NCBI GenBank assembly: GCA_963733845.1
Contig: CAVTEM010000006.1
Location: forward strand, 1 to 64,000
Reading direction: 5' to 3'
DNA: 64,000 bases
DNA from: DATFQE01 sp963733845
GTDB lineage: Bacteria > Actinomycetota > Thermoleophilia > Gaiellales > Gaiellaceae
Shown here: piece after piece, positions 42,636 to 54,337 of the stretch
Numbering within the stretch: position 1 is the stretch's first letter
Layout: each line of letters opens with the position of its first letter
Translations under genes and position numbers: made by a program
Notes under the pieces: generated by a model
The model's database searches: none
Told to the model about the DNA's origin: nothing
The model's input: the letters and a program-made list of their open reading frames with translations, nothing else

Positions 42636-42715
42636 AGCTAGAGGCTCAGGCGGGTGCGGCCCTAGCCTCGAAGGCAGTGATAGACGTCCAACCCCCGAGC
42701 CGAGGAGAGGGAGTC

Positions 42716-43435
42716 ATGAGCGACACGAGACCGCACGACGACCAGCACCGAGACAGGTTCCTCGACCGCCTGCGCGCGCGGCTGAGCTACGCCAACGTCA
42801 CGGCCACGCTGGCGCTGTTCCTCGCGCTCACCGGGACGGCGACCGCGGCGATCGTCCTGCCGCGCGACAGCGTCGGGGCGGAGCAGATCCAGACCGATGC
42901 GGTGCGCTCGCCCGAGATCCAGGCGGATGCCGTCCGCGGCTCGGAGATCCTCGACGAGAGCGTCGTGCTCGCCGATCTCTCGCCCGGCGCCCGCGCCTCG
43001 CTCGACGCTCCGCGCGTGCGCGGCGACGACAGCGGCGCACCCATCTTGCAGGACCTGTCGCAGTGCTCCGACATGCTGGACTGCTCGAACCTGCTGGCGA
43101 TCCACCTCCCCGCCGGGCGCTGGCTCGTTCAGGCCAAGCTCACCCTCCGCGGCTGGTTCCCGATCTTCGGCAACACCTGCGTCCTCGTCCAGAGCGACAC
43201 CACGATCATCGACGAGGTGCGGTACATCGGCGAAGGTTTCGGCCAGGAGGACGGGTCAAACCCGCAGGACGCCCCGACCAGCGAGCGGGTCGCGCTGACC
43301 GCCATTTTGGCCACCGCGCCCGACATCGACTCCACAACCATCGCGGTGCGCTGTAACGAAGGGGGACTCGACGTGGACTGGGACAGCGGCAAGCTCACCG
43401 CGTTCGAGGTGAAGGACGAGGCGCAGACCGACTAG
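42716..43435 (+). CDS. Secreted/membrane-anchored protein of a Thermoleophilia-type family
   Basis: A 239-residue exported protein. ATG at 42716 follows GAGGAGAGGGAG. A polar leader (SDTRPHDDQHRDRFLDRLRA) precedes RLSYANVTATLALFLALTGT, a signal/anchor motif I associate with Thermoleophilia, then IVLPRDSVGAEQIQTDAVRS and the pentapeptide-like SPEIQADAVRGSEI repeat region. The rest is a beta-rich domain (LLAIHLPAGRWLVQAKLTLR, GNTCVLVQSDTTIIDEVRY) with four Cys. Surface localisation is likely. It is flanked by inverted repeats. Confidence 0.85.
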   Translation: MSDTRPHDDQHRDRFLDRLRARLSYANVTATLALFLALTGTATAAIVLPRDSVGAEQIQTDAVRSPEIQADAVRGSEILDESVVLADLSPGARASLDAPRVRGDDSGAPILQDLSQCSDMLDCSNLLAIHLPAGRWLVQAKLTLRGWFPIFGNTCVLVQSDTTIIDEVRYIGEGFGQEDGSNPQDAPTSERVALTAILATAPDIDSTTIAVRCNEGGLDVDWDSGKLTAFEVKDEAQTD

Positions 43436-43439
43436 AGGC

Positions 43440-43967
43440 TCAGTCCGGAAAACCGAGAGAGCGGTCAGCGGACACCCTCCGCCTCCACAGGGGCGGCACG
43501 CGCCGCCAGCTGCGCGACCAGAGCAGAAAGGCGACGAGCGGGATGACGATGTACGCGATCCGCTGGACGTCGACGTGGACGATGAGCGTCCGCTCGAGGT
43601 CGCCGTGCAGCCGCAGCAGCCAGAGGTCGGCGCTCCACGGGTCGAAGTTCCCCCAGTGCGGCGCGCGGTTGAGCCGGAGCTCGCGCTGCTGGAGCACTGC
43701 GACGACGAACAGCGCCACCAAAGCGGCGACGGCGCCCGCGCGCGGCCTCCAGGACCGAGGCCGCCCGAACTCGCCCTCTGCGTAGTCCCGTGCGACCGCC
43801 TCGGGCGCGCCCGCCTGCTCGACCGCAGCACGCGCGCCGACGTCGGCGGCGGCCCCGCCGAGGTGCTCCCGGAGCTCGCTCCGAATCTCCCGCCGCCGCT
43901 CGGCTGGGACGTACGGGCGCAGCCGCCGGCTCACGCGCCAGACGTAGCGCTCGATCGTGAGGTTCAT
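43440..43967 (-). CDS. HAAS-domain membrane protein, partner of PadR regulator
   Basis: A 175-residue protein. The N-terminal cytosolic helical HAAS domain reads VWRVSRRLRPYVPAERRREI, RSELREHLGGAAADVGARA and GAPEAVARDYAEGEFGRPR; the Leu/Glu-rich pattern and the preceding padR gene are typical. Two hydrophobic segments follow: AGAVAALVALFVVAVLQQ and RIAYIVIPLVAFLLWSRSW. ATG at 43967 overlaps the padR stop (ATGA). Such proteins are regulated with PadR and may sense envelope state; function unproven. Its last codons lie within the right arm of the 24-bp inverted repeat. Confidence 0.82.
   Translation of the reverse strand: MNLTIERYVWRVSRRLRPYVPAERRREIRSELREHLGGAAADVGARAAVEQAGAPEAVARDYAEGEFGRPRSWRPRAGAVAALVALFVVAVLQQRELRLNRAPHWGNFDPWSADLWLLRLHGDLERTLIVHVDVQRIAYIVIPLVAFLLWSRSWRRVPPLWRRRVSADRSLGFPD
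43444..43467. repeat. Right arm of the 24-bp inverted repeat
   Basis: Positions 43444-43467 (TCCGGA, three variable bases, then CCGAGAGAGCGGTCA) pair with 42580-42603 at 21 of 24 positions. The arm codes the last residues of the HAAS protein (DRSLGFPD). The left copy on the opposite strand would read DRSLGSPD, so one arm may be a duplicated gene end. Confidence 0.8.
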
Positions 43968-44323
43968 GCTGCTGCCTCCTTCGGCTTCGTCGGAACGGGA
44001 CGGGTGAGCAGCGGGTCGACCACGTCCACCAGCGCGCGCCACGACGCCGTCCCGCGTGCGAGCAGCGCACGGCCGGAATCGGTCGGGCGGTAGTACTTGC
44101 GTGCCGGTCCCGACGGCGAGGCCACGAGCCGCGAGGTCACGTGGCCGTCACGCTCGAGGCGCCCGAGCGCCGGATAGATCGACCCGTCCGGGACGTCCGC
44201 CAGACCCGCCTTCTGGACGCGCACGGCGAGCTCGTACCCGTACGACTCGCGCTCCGCCAGGAGACGGAGCAGCACGATCCCCAGGACGCCCTTCAGAAGC
44301 TGGCTGTCGTGCACCCCCGCCAC
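43964..44323 (-). CDS. PadR-family transcriptional regulator
   Basis: A 119-residue winged-helix regulator: LLKGVLGIVLLRLLAERESY, GYELAVRVQKAGLADVPDGS, then IYPALGRLERDGHVTSRLVA and the wing SPSGPARKYYRPTDSGRALL, ending in a short dimerisation helix. The length is that of subfamily-2 PadR. GTG at 44323 begins VAGVHDS. A near-consensus promoter places the transcription start at or within a base or two of this codon, implying a leaderless mRNA. It is coupled to the HAAS gene. Confidence 0.93.
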   Translation of the reverse strand: MAGVHDSQLLKGVLGIVLLRLLAERESYGYELAVRVQKAGLADVPDGSIYPALGRLERDGHVTSRLVASPSGPARKYYRPTDSGRALLARGTASWRALVDVVDPLLTRPVPTKPKEAAA

Positions 44324-44329
44324 GCTGAC

Positions 44330-44364
44330 AATCTATGCCCACTACCTTGCATTGTCAAGTAGTG
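44330..44364 (-). promoter_or_regulatory. padR promoter with overlapping palindromic operator
   Basis: On the minus strand -35 TTGACA (44352-44357), a 17-base spacer, and -10 TAGATT (44330-44335) form a strong sigma-70-type promoter; +1 would fall at about 44323, the GTG start. The palindrome CACTACCTTG ... CAAGTAGTG (44340-44364) overlaps the -35 and spacer and is a likely PadR autoregulatory operator. Confidence 0.8.
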
Positions 44365-44430
44365 TGGTGACAGGCCCGCCCGGGACGATCCCGGCCGTCG
44401 ATCCGCACCGGCGCACTACGCTACTGCTGC

Positions 44431-45288
44431 ATGAGCGAGGCGGCGACCATGTACTGCTACCGGCATCCCAACAGGGAAACCGGCGTCACGTGCTCGGAGT
44501 GCGGCCGGCCGATCTGTCCCGACTGCATGGTCTTCGCGCCTGTCGGGATCCGCTGTCCGGAGCACTCCGGACAGCCGCAGGGAACCGCCCGCGTCAGCCA
44601 GAGCGTCAAGCGCGCCAGCTACGAGGGAACGGGTGCCCTGGTCACCAAGGCCCTGGTCGCGATCAACGTCGGCATCTACCTGCTCGAGCTCGGGCTCGGC
44701 GGGAACATCAACGGCACCGGAAACCGGATCTACGTCGAAGGCGTCCTCTACGGCCCGCTGGTCGCCGACGGCGAGTGGTGGCGGCTGTTCGCGCCGATGT
44801 TCCTGCACTACGGGCCCCTCCACCTGGGTCTGAACATGCTCGCCCTGTGGTGGTTCGGCTCGGCCGTCGAGCAGGTGCTCGGACGCGGTCGCTTCCTGCT
44901 GCTCTACGTCGTATCCGGGCTCGCGGGCTCGGCGGGTGCCCTGCTGGTGAACCCGAACGCGCTCACCGTCGGCGCCTCGGGCGCGCTCTTCGGAGTTTTC
45001 GGCGCGGCGTTCGTGCTCGAGCGCCAGGGCACGTACGTCTTCGGCGGCGGGGCGCTGTCGATCATCGTGCTCAACATCGTGTTCAGCTTCGCTGTTCCCG
45101 GGATCTCGATCGGCGGCCACCTCGGCGGCCTGGTCGGCGGCGCGGTCGGGATGCTCGCGCTCTCGCGTTTCGGGCGAGGGCACGCCGTCTACGGCAAGCC
45201 CGGCCTCGTCGGCGTCGCGGGGCTGATCGGCATCGGCGTCCTGAGCCTTGCCGTCGCCTTCTGGGCTTCGAACGGAACGCTCTCCTGA
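44431..45288 (+). CDS. Rhomboid-family intramembrane serine protease with N-terminal zinc ribbon
   Basis: A 285-residue protein. Residues 7-35 form a B-box-like zinc finger, CYRHPNRETGVTCSECGRP then ICPDCMVF and a further Cys/His pair. The six-helix rhomboid core follows, with the loop GEWWRLFAPMFLHYGPLHLG, the N-helix NMLALWWFGSAVEQVLGRGR, the catalytic Ser in LTVGASGALFGVFGAAFVLE, and the catalytic His in GISIGGHLGGLVGGAVGML. Both catalytic residues are intact. The N-terminal zinc finger is typical of actinobacterial rhomboids. ATG at 44431; a second ATG at 44449 is possible. Confidence 0.94.
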   Translation: MSEAATMYCYRHPNRETGVTCSECGRPICPDCMVFAPVGIRCPEHSGQPQGTARVSQSVKRASYEGTGALVTKALVAINVGIYLLELGLGGNINGTGNRIYVEGVLYGPLVADGEWWRLFAPMFLHYGPLHLGLNMLALWWFGSAVEQVLGRGRFLLLYVVSGLAGSAGALLVNPNALTVGASGALFGVFGAAFVLERQGTYVFGGGALSIIVLNIVFSFAVPGISIGGHLGGLVGGAVGMLALSRFGRGHAVYGKPGLVGVAGLIGIGVLSLAVAFWASNGTLS

Positions 45289-45312
45289 GCCGCCCCTCGG
45301 GCGACAGCGCGC

Positions 45313-47927
<2,615 letters not shown>

Positions 47928-47959
47928 CGGGGACGGGGATCTTCCCATATGCTCGACCC

Positions 47960-48652
47960 ATGCCCGGGCCGCAGATCGTCGGATTCGGCGGCCACGCGGT
48001 GGGCGAGCCCGAGTACCGCGCCCTCGAGGACTGGCTGCTCGGCCTGACGGGCAAGGAGCGGCCGCGGGTGCTGTTCGTCCCGACCGCGAGTGCCGAGAGC
48101 CGTGACTACGGCGTCCAGTTCTACGGCGCATTCGCGAGCCGCGCGGAGGTGTCGCACCTGGACTTCTTCCCGTGGCCGCCGCCGGAGCTGCGCGAGCTCG
48201 TGCTCGGCCAGGATCTCGTCTACGTCGGCGGCGGCAACACGGCCAACATGCTCGCGATCTGGCGCGAGCACGGCATGGACGAGATCGTCCGGGAGGCCTG
48301 GCAGGCGGGCGTCGTGCTCTCCGGCGTCAGCGCCGGGATGATCTGCTGGTTCGAGGCCGGCGTCACCGACTCGTACGGCCCGCAGCTCGAGTCGATGGAG
48401 TGCCTCGGGCTGATCCCCGGCAGCGCGTGCCCGCACTACGACGGCGAGGAGCTACGACGGCCGCGCTACCACGAGCTCGTCGCCGGCGGCATCCCGGGCG
48501 GCTGGGCGGCCGAGGACGGCGTCGTGCTCCATTTCGACGGCTGGGAGTTGCGCGAGGCCGTGACCGCGTTCGACGGCAAGGCCGCCTACCGCGTCGAGCT
48601 GCGCGACGGCGAGGCAGCGGAGACGCGCATCGACGCCAGGCTCGTCGCCTAG
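47960..48652 (+). CDS. Peptidase E-like (S51) serine peptidase
   Basis: A 230-residue cytosolic peptidase of family S51. It opens GPQIVGFGGHAVGEPEYRAL, then RPRVLFVPTASAESRDYGVQ, DLVYVGGGNTANMLAIWREH, and the nucleophile elbow VLSGVSAGMICWFEAG with Ser. A downstream His lies in GSACPHYDGEELRRPRYHEL. Family members cleave Asp-X dipeptides or cyanophycin-like products. It is divergent from ppdK with a 32-base gap. The end overlaps the small convergent membrane gene by 4 bases. Confidence 0.93.
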   Translation: MPGPQIVGFGGHAVGEPEYRALEDWLLGLTGKERPRVLFVPTASAESRDYGVQFYGAFASRAEVSHLDFFPWPPPELRELVLGQDLVYVGGGNTANMLAIWREHGMDEIVREAWQAGVVLSGVSAGMICWFEAGVTDSYGPQLESMECLGLIPGSACPHYDGEELRRPRYHELVAGGIPGGWAAEDGVVLHFDGWELREAVTAFDGKAAYRVELRDGEAAETRIDARLVA

Positions 48653-48828
48653 CCGGGGCGGCGGCGCGCCCGCCACTCGGCGATCCACGCGAGCACGCGT
48701 CCGCCGAGCCAGATCGGCGTCAGCAGCACGTAGAAGACCAGATCAGCGAGCACGAGGATCGCCCACCAGAGCGCCCAGCGCAGCGGCGAGATCCGCGGGC
48801 GGCCGTACGGGTTGCCGGCAGCGCTCAG
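48649..48828 (-). CDS. Small membrane protein, CTG start overlapping the PpsR stop
   Basis: A 59-residue protein: SAAGNPYGRPRISPLRWALW, then WAILVLADLVFYVLLTPIWL and GGRVLAWIAEWRARRRPG. One long or two short hydrophobic helices are flanked by basic ends. No ATG, GTG or TTG precedes the helix in frame. CTG at 48826-48828 overlaps the upstream stop (CTGA) with GAGG eight bases before it, so CTG initiation is likely. No family recognised. Confidence 0.72.
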   Translation of the reverse strand: MSAAGNPYGRPRISPLRWALWWAILVLADLVFYVLLTPIWLGGRVLAWIAEWRARRRPG

Positions 48829-49643
48829 GCGCGAACCTCGGACTGGCGCCGCTCGACGAGCCGGATGATCCGGGCCGCGGTCTCCTCGATCGAGAGCTCG
48901 GTCATCTCGATCACCGGGCAGCCCAGTCGCCGGTGGATCTCGGCCGCGTAGTCGAGCTCCTCGTAGATCGGGACCAGCGCGGCGTACTTGCCGTTGCCGC
49001 CCCCCAGGCGGCGAGCCCGCTCCTGGCGGATCTCGGCCAGCCGCTCGGCGCCGATCGTCAGCCCGACGACCTTCGTCTGGTCGATCTCGAAGAGCGCGTT
49101 CGGCGGGTCGATGCCCTGGACGACGGGCACATTCGCGGTCTTGTAGCCGAGGTAACCCAGGTACATCGACAACGGCGTCTTCGACGTGCGCGAGACGCCG
49201 ACGAGCACGATGTCCGCGTCGTGGAGGCCCGATCCGACGCCGTCGTCGTACTTGACGGCGAACTCGATCGCGGCCATCCGGCGGAAGTACTGCGAGTCGA
49301 GCGGCGGGCGAGCACCGGGTGTCATGCGTGCGGCCTGGCCCGAGACACGTACGACCGCGTCGATCGGGTGGCCGAGCAGGTCGCAGTAGTGGACGCGGGC
49401 GCGCTTGCAGAGGTCGCGCATCGCCTCGCGCATCTCCTGGTCGACGAGCGTGTAGATGACGACGGCACGGCGCCCCTTCGCCCGCGACACGGCGAGGCGC
49501 AGGTCGTCGACGGTCTCGACGCGCGGATGGACGATGTCCTCGAACTGCTGGTCGGGGAACTGCGCCTCGAGCGCCTGGACGAGCCGCTTCGCGGTCGCAC
49601 CGGTCGCGTCCGAGATCACGTGCAGCTCGACGGCGCCGCTCAC
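48825..49643 (-). CDS. ppsR: Pyruvate-phosphate-dikinase regulatory protein (PpsR/DUF299 kinase-phosphotransferase)
   Basis: A 272-residue bifunctional regulator that uses ADP to inactivate PPDK or PEP synthase by Thr phosphorylation next to the catalytic His, and Pi to reverse it. It begins VELHVISDATGATAKRLVQA. The P-loop is VLVGVSRTSKTPLSMYLGYL and the C-terminal motif GLTIGAERLAEIRQERARRL. The length is typical. The partner gene ppdK lies about 900 bases downstream on the same strand, supporting PPDK as target. The GTG/ATG start at 49643 gives the conserved N-terminus. Confidence 0.93.
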   Translation of the reverse strand: MSGAVELHVISDATGATAKRLVQALEAQFPDQQFEDIVHPRVETVDDLRLAVSRAKGRRAVVIYTLVDQEMREAMRDLCKRARVHYCDLLGHPIDAVVRVSGQAARMTPGARPPLDSQYFRRMAAIEFAVKYDDGVGSGLHDADIVLVGVSRTSKTPLSMYLGYLGYKTANVPVVQGIDPPNALFEIDQTKVVGLTIGAERLAEIRQERARRLGGGNGKYAALVPIYEELDYAAEIHRRLGCPVIEMTELSIEETAARIIRLVERRQSEVRA

Positions 49644-49658
49644 GCGGCCAGCCTAGCG

Positions 49659-50712
49659 CTACTCCGCGGCGGGGGGCCTGGTGCCGAGCGTGACGGTGAC
49701 CGTCCGCTCGTCGTCGCCGCGGCGGATCCGCAGCTCGAGCTTGTCGCCGGGCTTCTGCGCCGACACCGCGCCCTGGATGTCGTCGGCGGAGTCGACCGGC
49801 TTGCCTCCGGCCTGGAGCACGAGGTCTCCCGACTCGAGGCCTCGCGCGGTCGGCCGGCTCGTTCTCGATCACCGTCGACAGCGTCACGCCGTTGTCGCCC
49901 TCGGCGAGGCGCACGCCGAGGTAGGCGCGCTCGATCTCGCCGTCGGTCAGCAGCTGGTCGACGACAGTGCGCACGGTGTCGCTCGGAACCGCATAGCCGA
50001 TGCCGATGTTGCCGCCGTTCTCGCTCTGGATCTGGGAGACGACGCCGATCACGTTCCCGGCAGCGTCGAGCAGCGGACCGCCCGAGTTGCCGCGATTGAC
50101 CGGGGCGTCGGTCTGGATGACGCCGTTGATCGTGAAGTTGTTGGGGGCGGTGATGGAGCGGTCGAGCGCGCTGACGATGCCGGCGGTCAGCGAGCGCTCG
50201 AGCCCGAAGGGGTTGCCGATCGCGTAGACCGAGTCTCCAACCTGGACGTCGGCCGACGAGCCGAGCTCGACCGGGGTGACGTCGTGGCCGGCGAGATCGA
50301 CCTCGATCACGGCCAGATCGGTGGAGGGATCGGTCGCGAGCACGCGGCCCTGCTCCTCGCCGCCGGTGGCGAAGCGAACCTCGACGGTCTTCTCGCTGCC
50401 GACGACGTGGTCGTTCGTGACGACGTGGCCCTCGGCATCGATCACGAAGCCGGTGCCGCTCGCATTGCCGGCCTGGATCTCGACGACCGCAGGCGCGGCG
50501 CGCCGGTAGAGGTCGGCGGCGGAGCTTCCGCCCGCGGCCGGCCGCGTGGAGTCGGTCACCACGGTCGTCGTGCCGGCGGCGCTCGTCGGGACCGCGTCGT
50601 CGTCGTCGAGCAGCATGCCCGCACCCACGGCGACGAGGCCGCCGAGCAGCGCGGCGACCAGAAGCGACGCCGTGCGGGCGACCGTGCTCTTCCTCAGCTG
50701 GATCTGTGGCAC
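49659..50712 (-). pseudogene. HtrA/DegP-type S1C serine protease with PDZ domain, one frame break
   Basis: ATG at 50712 opens a cytosolic leader and a membrane anchor (TASLLVAALLGGLVAVGAGM), then a Thr/Ser-rich linker. The trypsin-like domain has His in GHVVTNDHVVGSEKTVEVRF, Asp in DPSTDLAVIEVDLAG, and Ser in DAPVNRGNSGGPLLDAAGNV. The frame breaks near 49855 (GCGCGAGG). Dropping one base restores the PDZ domain: RGLESGDLVLQAGGKPVDSA, DDIQGAVSAQKPGDKLELRI, ending RTVTVTLGTRPPAAE with TAG at 49659. Restored length is about 350. It is an envelope quality-control protease, divergent from the response regulator. Confidence 0.85.
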
Positions 50713-50758
50713 GTCGGCAGTACACCTTCCCCGCGTGAGAGCCGTCTGAACTCCCCGC

Positions 50759-50783
50759 TAAGCCGAGATTAAGACGGCGTAAG
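50759..50783. promoter_or_regulatory. Direct repeats TAAG upstream of the response regulator
   Basis: Three TAAG repeats at 50759, 50770 and 50780 are spaced 11 and 10 bases, one helical turn each. Direct repeats of this kind are typical of OmpR/PhoB-family binding sites. They lie in the divergent htrA / response-regulator intergenic region, so the regulator may control both genes. Confidence 0.5.
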
Positions 50784-50850
50784 GTTTCCGTTGCGCAGGC
50801 GGCGCGAGCGCGCCCTCCCGCCTAGGCTCCGAGCGAGAGTCCGTGGGCCG

Positions 50851-51525
50851 ATGCGCATCCTGGTCGTCGACGACGAGCTTCCCGTCCGCACAGCGCTCGA
50901 GCGCGCGCTGCGACTCGAGGGGTACGAGGTCGAGCTGGCGGAGGACGGCGTCGACGCGCTCGAGCGGTTCGGAACGGCGGGGGCCGACGCGCTCGTCCTG
51001 GACGTGCTCATGCCGCGCATGGACGGCATCGCCGTCTCCACGCAGCTGAGGGCCCGCGGCGACCGGACGCCGATCCTGCTCCTGACCGCCCGCGACGCCG
51101 TCGCGGACCGCGTCGCCGGGCTCGACGCCGGCGCGGACGACTACCTGGTCAAGCCGTTCGCCCTCGAGGAACTGCTCGCCCGGCTGCGCGCGCTGCTGAG
51201 GCGAAACGGGGCGTCGTCCGGCCAGGGCACGCTCACGTTCGGCGACCTCTCGCTCGACGCGGGCACGCGCGAGGTGCTCCGCGGCGACCGCCCGATCGAG
51301 CTGACGCGCACCGAGTTCCTCCTGCTCGAGCTCTTCCTGCTCAACCCGCGCCAGGTGCTGACCCGGTCGCTGATCTTCGAGCGCGTGTGGGGCTACGACT
51401 TCGGGCCCAGCTCGAACGCGCTCGAGGTCTACGTCGGCTACCTGCGACGCAAGCTCGAGCGCGGCGGCGAGCCTCGTCTGATCCAGACGGTGCGCGGAGT
51501 CGGCTACGTCCTGCGCGAAGCCTAG
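50851..51525 (+). CDS. OmpR/PhoB-family response regulator (MprA-like)
   Basis: A 224-residue two-component regulator. The receiver domain opens MRILVVDDELPVRTALERAL with acidic pocket residues, the phospho-acceptor Asp51 in ALVLDVLMPRMDG, and the conserved Lys in DDYLVKPFALEELLARLRAL. The C-terminal winged helix has GDLSLDAGTREVLRGDRPIE, LTRTEFLLLELFLLNPRQVL, and the recognition helix SNALEVYVGYLRRKLE. ATG at 50851 gives the canonical receiver start. The divergent HtrA gene recalls the mycobacterial mprA/pepD arrangement. No histidine kinase gene follows. Confidence 0.95.
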   Translation: MRILVVDDELPVRTALERALRLEGYEVELAEDGVDALERFGTAGADALVLDVLMPRMDGIAVSTQLRARGDRTPILLLTARDAVADRVAGLDAGADDYLVKPFALEELLARLRALLRRNGASSGQGTLTFGDLSLDAGTREVLRGDRPIELTRTEFLLLELFLLNPRQVLTRSLIFERVWGYDFGPSSNALEVYVGYLRRKLERGGEPRLIQTVRGVGYVLREA

Positions 51526-51597
51526 GAGGGGTTGGTGGAACGCCGCTCGTCGGGGGGCGTGGCGGATGGCACAGCGTCGTTTCGCCAAGCCCTCCTA
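51526..51597 (+). other. Ribosome-binding site and GTG with no kinase gene behind them
   Basis: Just after the response-regulator stop, AGGAGGGG is followed by TTGGTGGAACGCC, a good ribosome-binding site and start for a gene on the + strand. Only about 65 bases later the convergent glyS begins. The frame stays open into glyS antisense (to 52047) but has no kinase features, so this looks like the remnant of a deleted sensor kinase gene. Confidence 0.4.
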
Positions 51598-53440
51598 CTA
51601 GCGCGGGATCTCGGAGAAGTCGCCGAGGGCGCCGACCGCGTCGCGCAGCTCCGAGAGGAGCCGCAGGCGGTTCGTGCGCACGGCTGCATCCTCGGCCATC
51701 ACGAGCACCTCGTCGAAGAAGCGCTCCACGGCGGGCGCGAGGCCGGCTGCCGCCTCGAACGCCGAGTCGAAGTCGCCGACCGCCACCTCGCGCGCGATCC
51801 GCGCCTCCTCCGTCTCCACCGCCCGGGCCAGCTGCACCTCGGCCTCCTCGGTCAGCAGCTCGGGGTTGACCCGGCCGTCGCCCTGCGAGCCGGCGATCCG
51901 GGCCGCGCGCGTGAACACGGTGTGCACCGGCTCCAGCCGCTCGTCCTCGAGCGCGGCGAGGAAACGGGCGAGCGCGGCCACGGCGCCCAGCTCGCGGGCG
52001 CCCGACTTGCGCGCGGCCCGGACGAACTCGACAGGGACGTCGAGTAGACCCTCCAGCCGCTCCTCGACGAAGTCGCGCAGCTCCTCGTCCGGGAACGCCG
52101 CGGCCCGGTCGATCGGGAGCGCGCCCTCGGTCGCCAGCCGGAGCAGGCCGATCGCTGCGCGGCGCAGACCGTAGGGGTCACGCGAGCCCGTCGGCTTGTG
52201 CCCCAGGCCGAACGCGACGCGGAGGTTGTCGATCTTCTCCGCGGCGGCGAGGATCTTGCCCGGCTCGGTCTCGGGCAGCGGGCCGCTGGCGGAGTCCGGC
52301 AGGTACTGCTCCTCGATCCCCTTCGCGACCGCTTCCGGATAGCCCGCCAGACGCGCGTACTCGGCGCCGATGTAGCCCTCCAGGTCGGGGAACTCCCGCA
52401 CGAGCTCGGCCGCCTGGTCCGCCTTGGCCAGCCTCGCCGCCTCGCGCGAGGCCTCGCCGCCACCCAGCTCGTCCACGAGCTTCACGAGCCGCTCGCTCTT
52501 GTCCGCGAACGAGCCCGCCTCGGCGAAGAACGTGATCGACGGCAGCTCGCGCAGCAGCTGGTCGATGCCGCGCGCCACGTCGCGCTCGAAGGTGAACGTC
52601 GCGTCCTCGAGGCGTCCCGCGAGGACGCGTTCGTTGCCCTGCCGAACGACCTCGGGATCGCCGCCGTTCGCGACGAACGCGAACCGGTTGCCGCCCAGCG
52701 GGAAGTAGCGCTGGTGCGACTGCATCGCAGTCACGATCACCCGCTCGGGCAGAGCGAGGAAGCGCTCGTCGAACGTGCCCTCCTGCACCCGCGGCCACTC
52801 GACCAGGTGCACGACCTCACCCAGCTTCCCGAGCGGATCCGACCACTCCCCGAGGGCGTCCAGCCCGGAGCGGATCAGCCGCTCCCGCTCGTCGGCGTCC
52901 GGCTCGACTCCCGCCTCGCGCAGGACCCGCTCGTAGTCGTCGGCGCTCGCGACCTCGATGCCGCCGGAGGTGAACCTGTGGCCGTAGGTGACGGTGCCGA
53001 GCCCCGCCACGGGCTCCGAGTCGAGGCGCGCGAACTGCCACCGCACCGGGCGCGGGTAGCGCAGGCCGCTGTCGTCCCAGCGCATCGTCTTCGGGAACGA
53101 GAGCCCGCGCAGGATCGCGTCCAGCCGCTCGGGCAGAACGTCCGCCAGCGCCTTCCCCGGAACCGTGACGCCGAGGAAACCCTCCCGTTCCTCGAGCTCT
53201 TCGATCGCGACGCCGTGGCGCTTGGCGAAGCCGGCCGCGGCCTTCTCCCTCAGGTCGACAGGCGGCCCTTTGGCCCACTCGTCCGGAGTTCGCTCCGGCA
53301 GGCCCTCCACGCGCACGGCCAGCCGCCTCGCCCCGGCGTACACGTTCGCGGGCGCCACGCCGAGCTGCGAGCGGACGAGCTCCGGCAGCTGCGTCGCGCC
53401 TGCCCGAACGGCCGACGCGGGCAGCTCCTCGGACCCGAGC

Positions 53441-53460
<20 letters not shown>
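51598..53460 (-). CDS. glyS: Glycyl-tRNA synthetase beta subunit
   Basis: A 620-residue subunit of the alpha2beta2 bacterial GlyRS that provides tRNA recognition. It starts MPTLLFELGSEELPASAVRA, then FPKTMRWDDSGLRYPRPVRW, MQSHQRYFPLGGNRFAFVAN with GNERVLAGRLEDATFTFERD, and YGLRRAAIGLLRLATEGALP. The C-terminal helical DALR-like region follows. The length is slightly short of 690 but all blocks are present. It overlaps glyQ by 20 bases; glyQ and glyS together make the functional enzyme. Confidence 0.96.
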
Positions 53461-54308
<848 letters not shown>

Positions 54309-54337
54309 GGGGTCCGGGCATCGTAGAGGAGGTTCCG

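Noticed and set aside
51532..52047. A + strand 171-codon gene starting at GTG behind AGGAGGGG
   Set aside because: Beyond the first 20 codons it is antisense to glyS with shadow composition and has no kinase features. Only the ribosome-binding site is noted.
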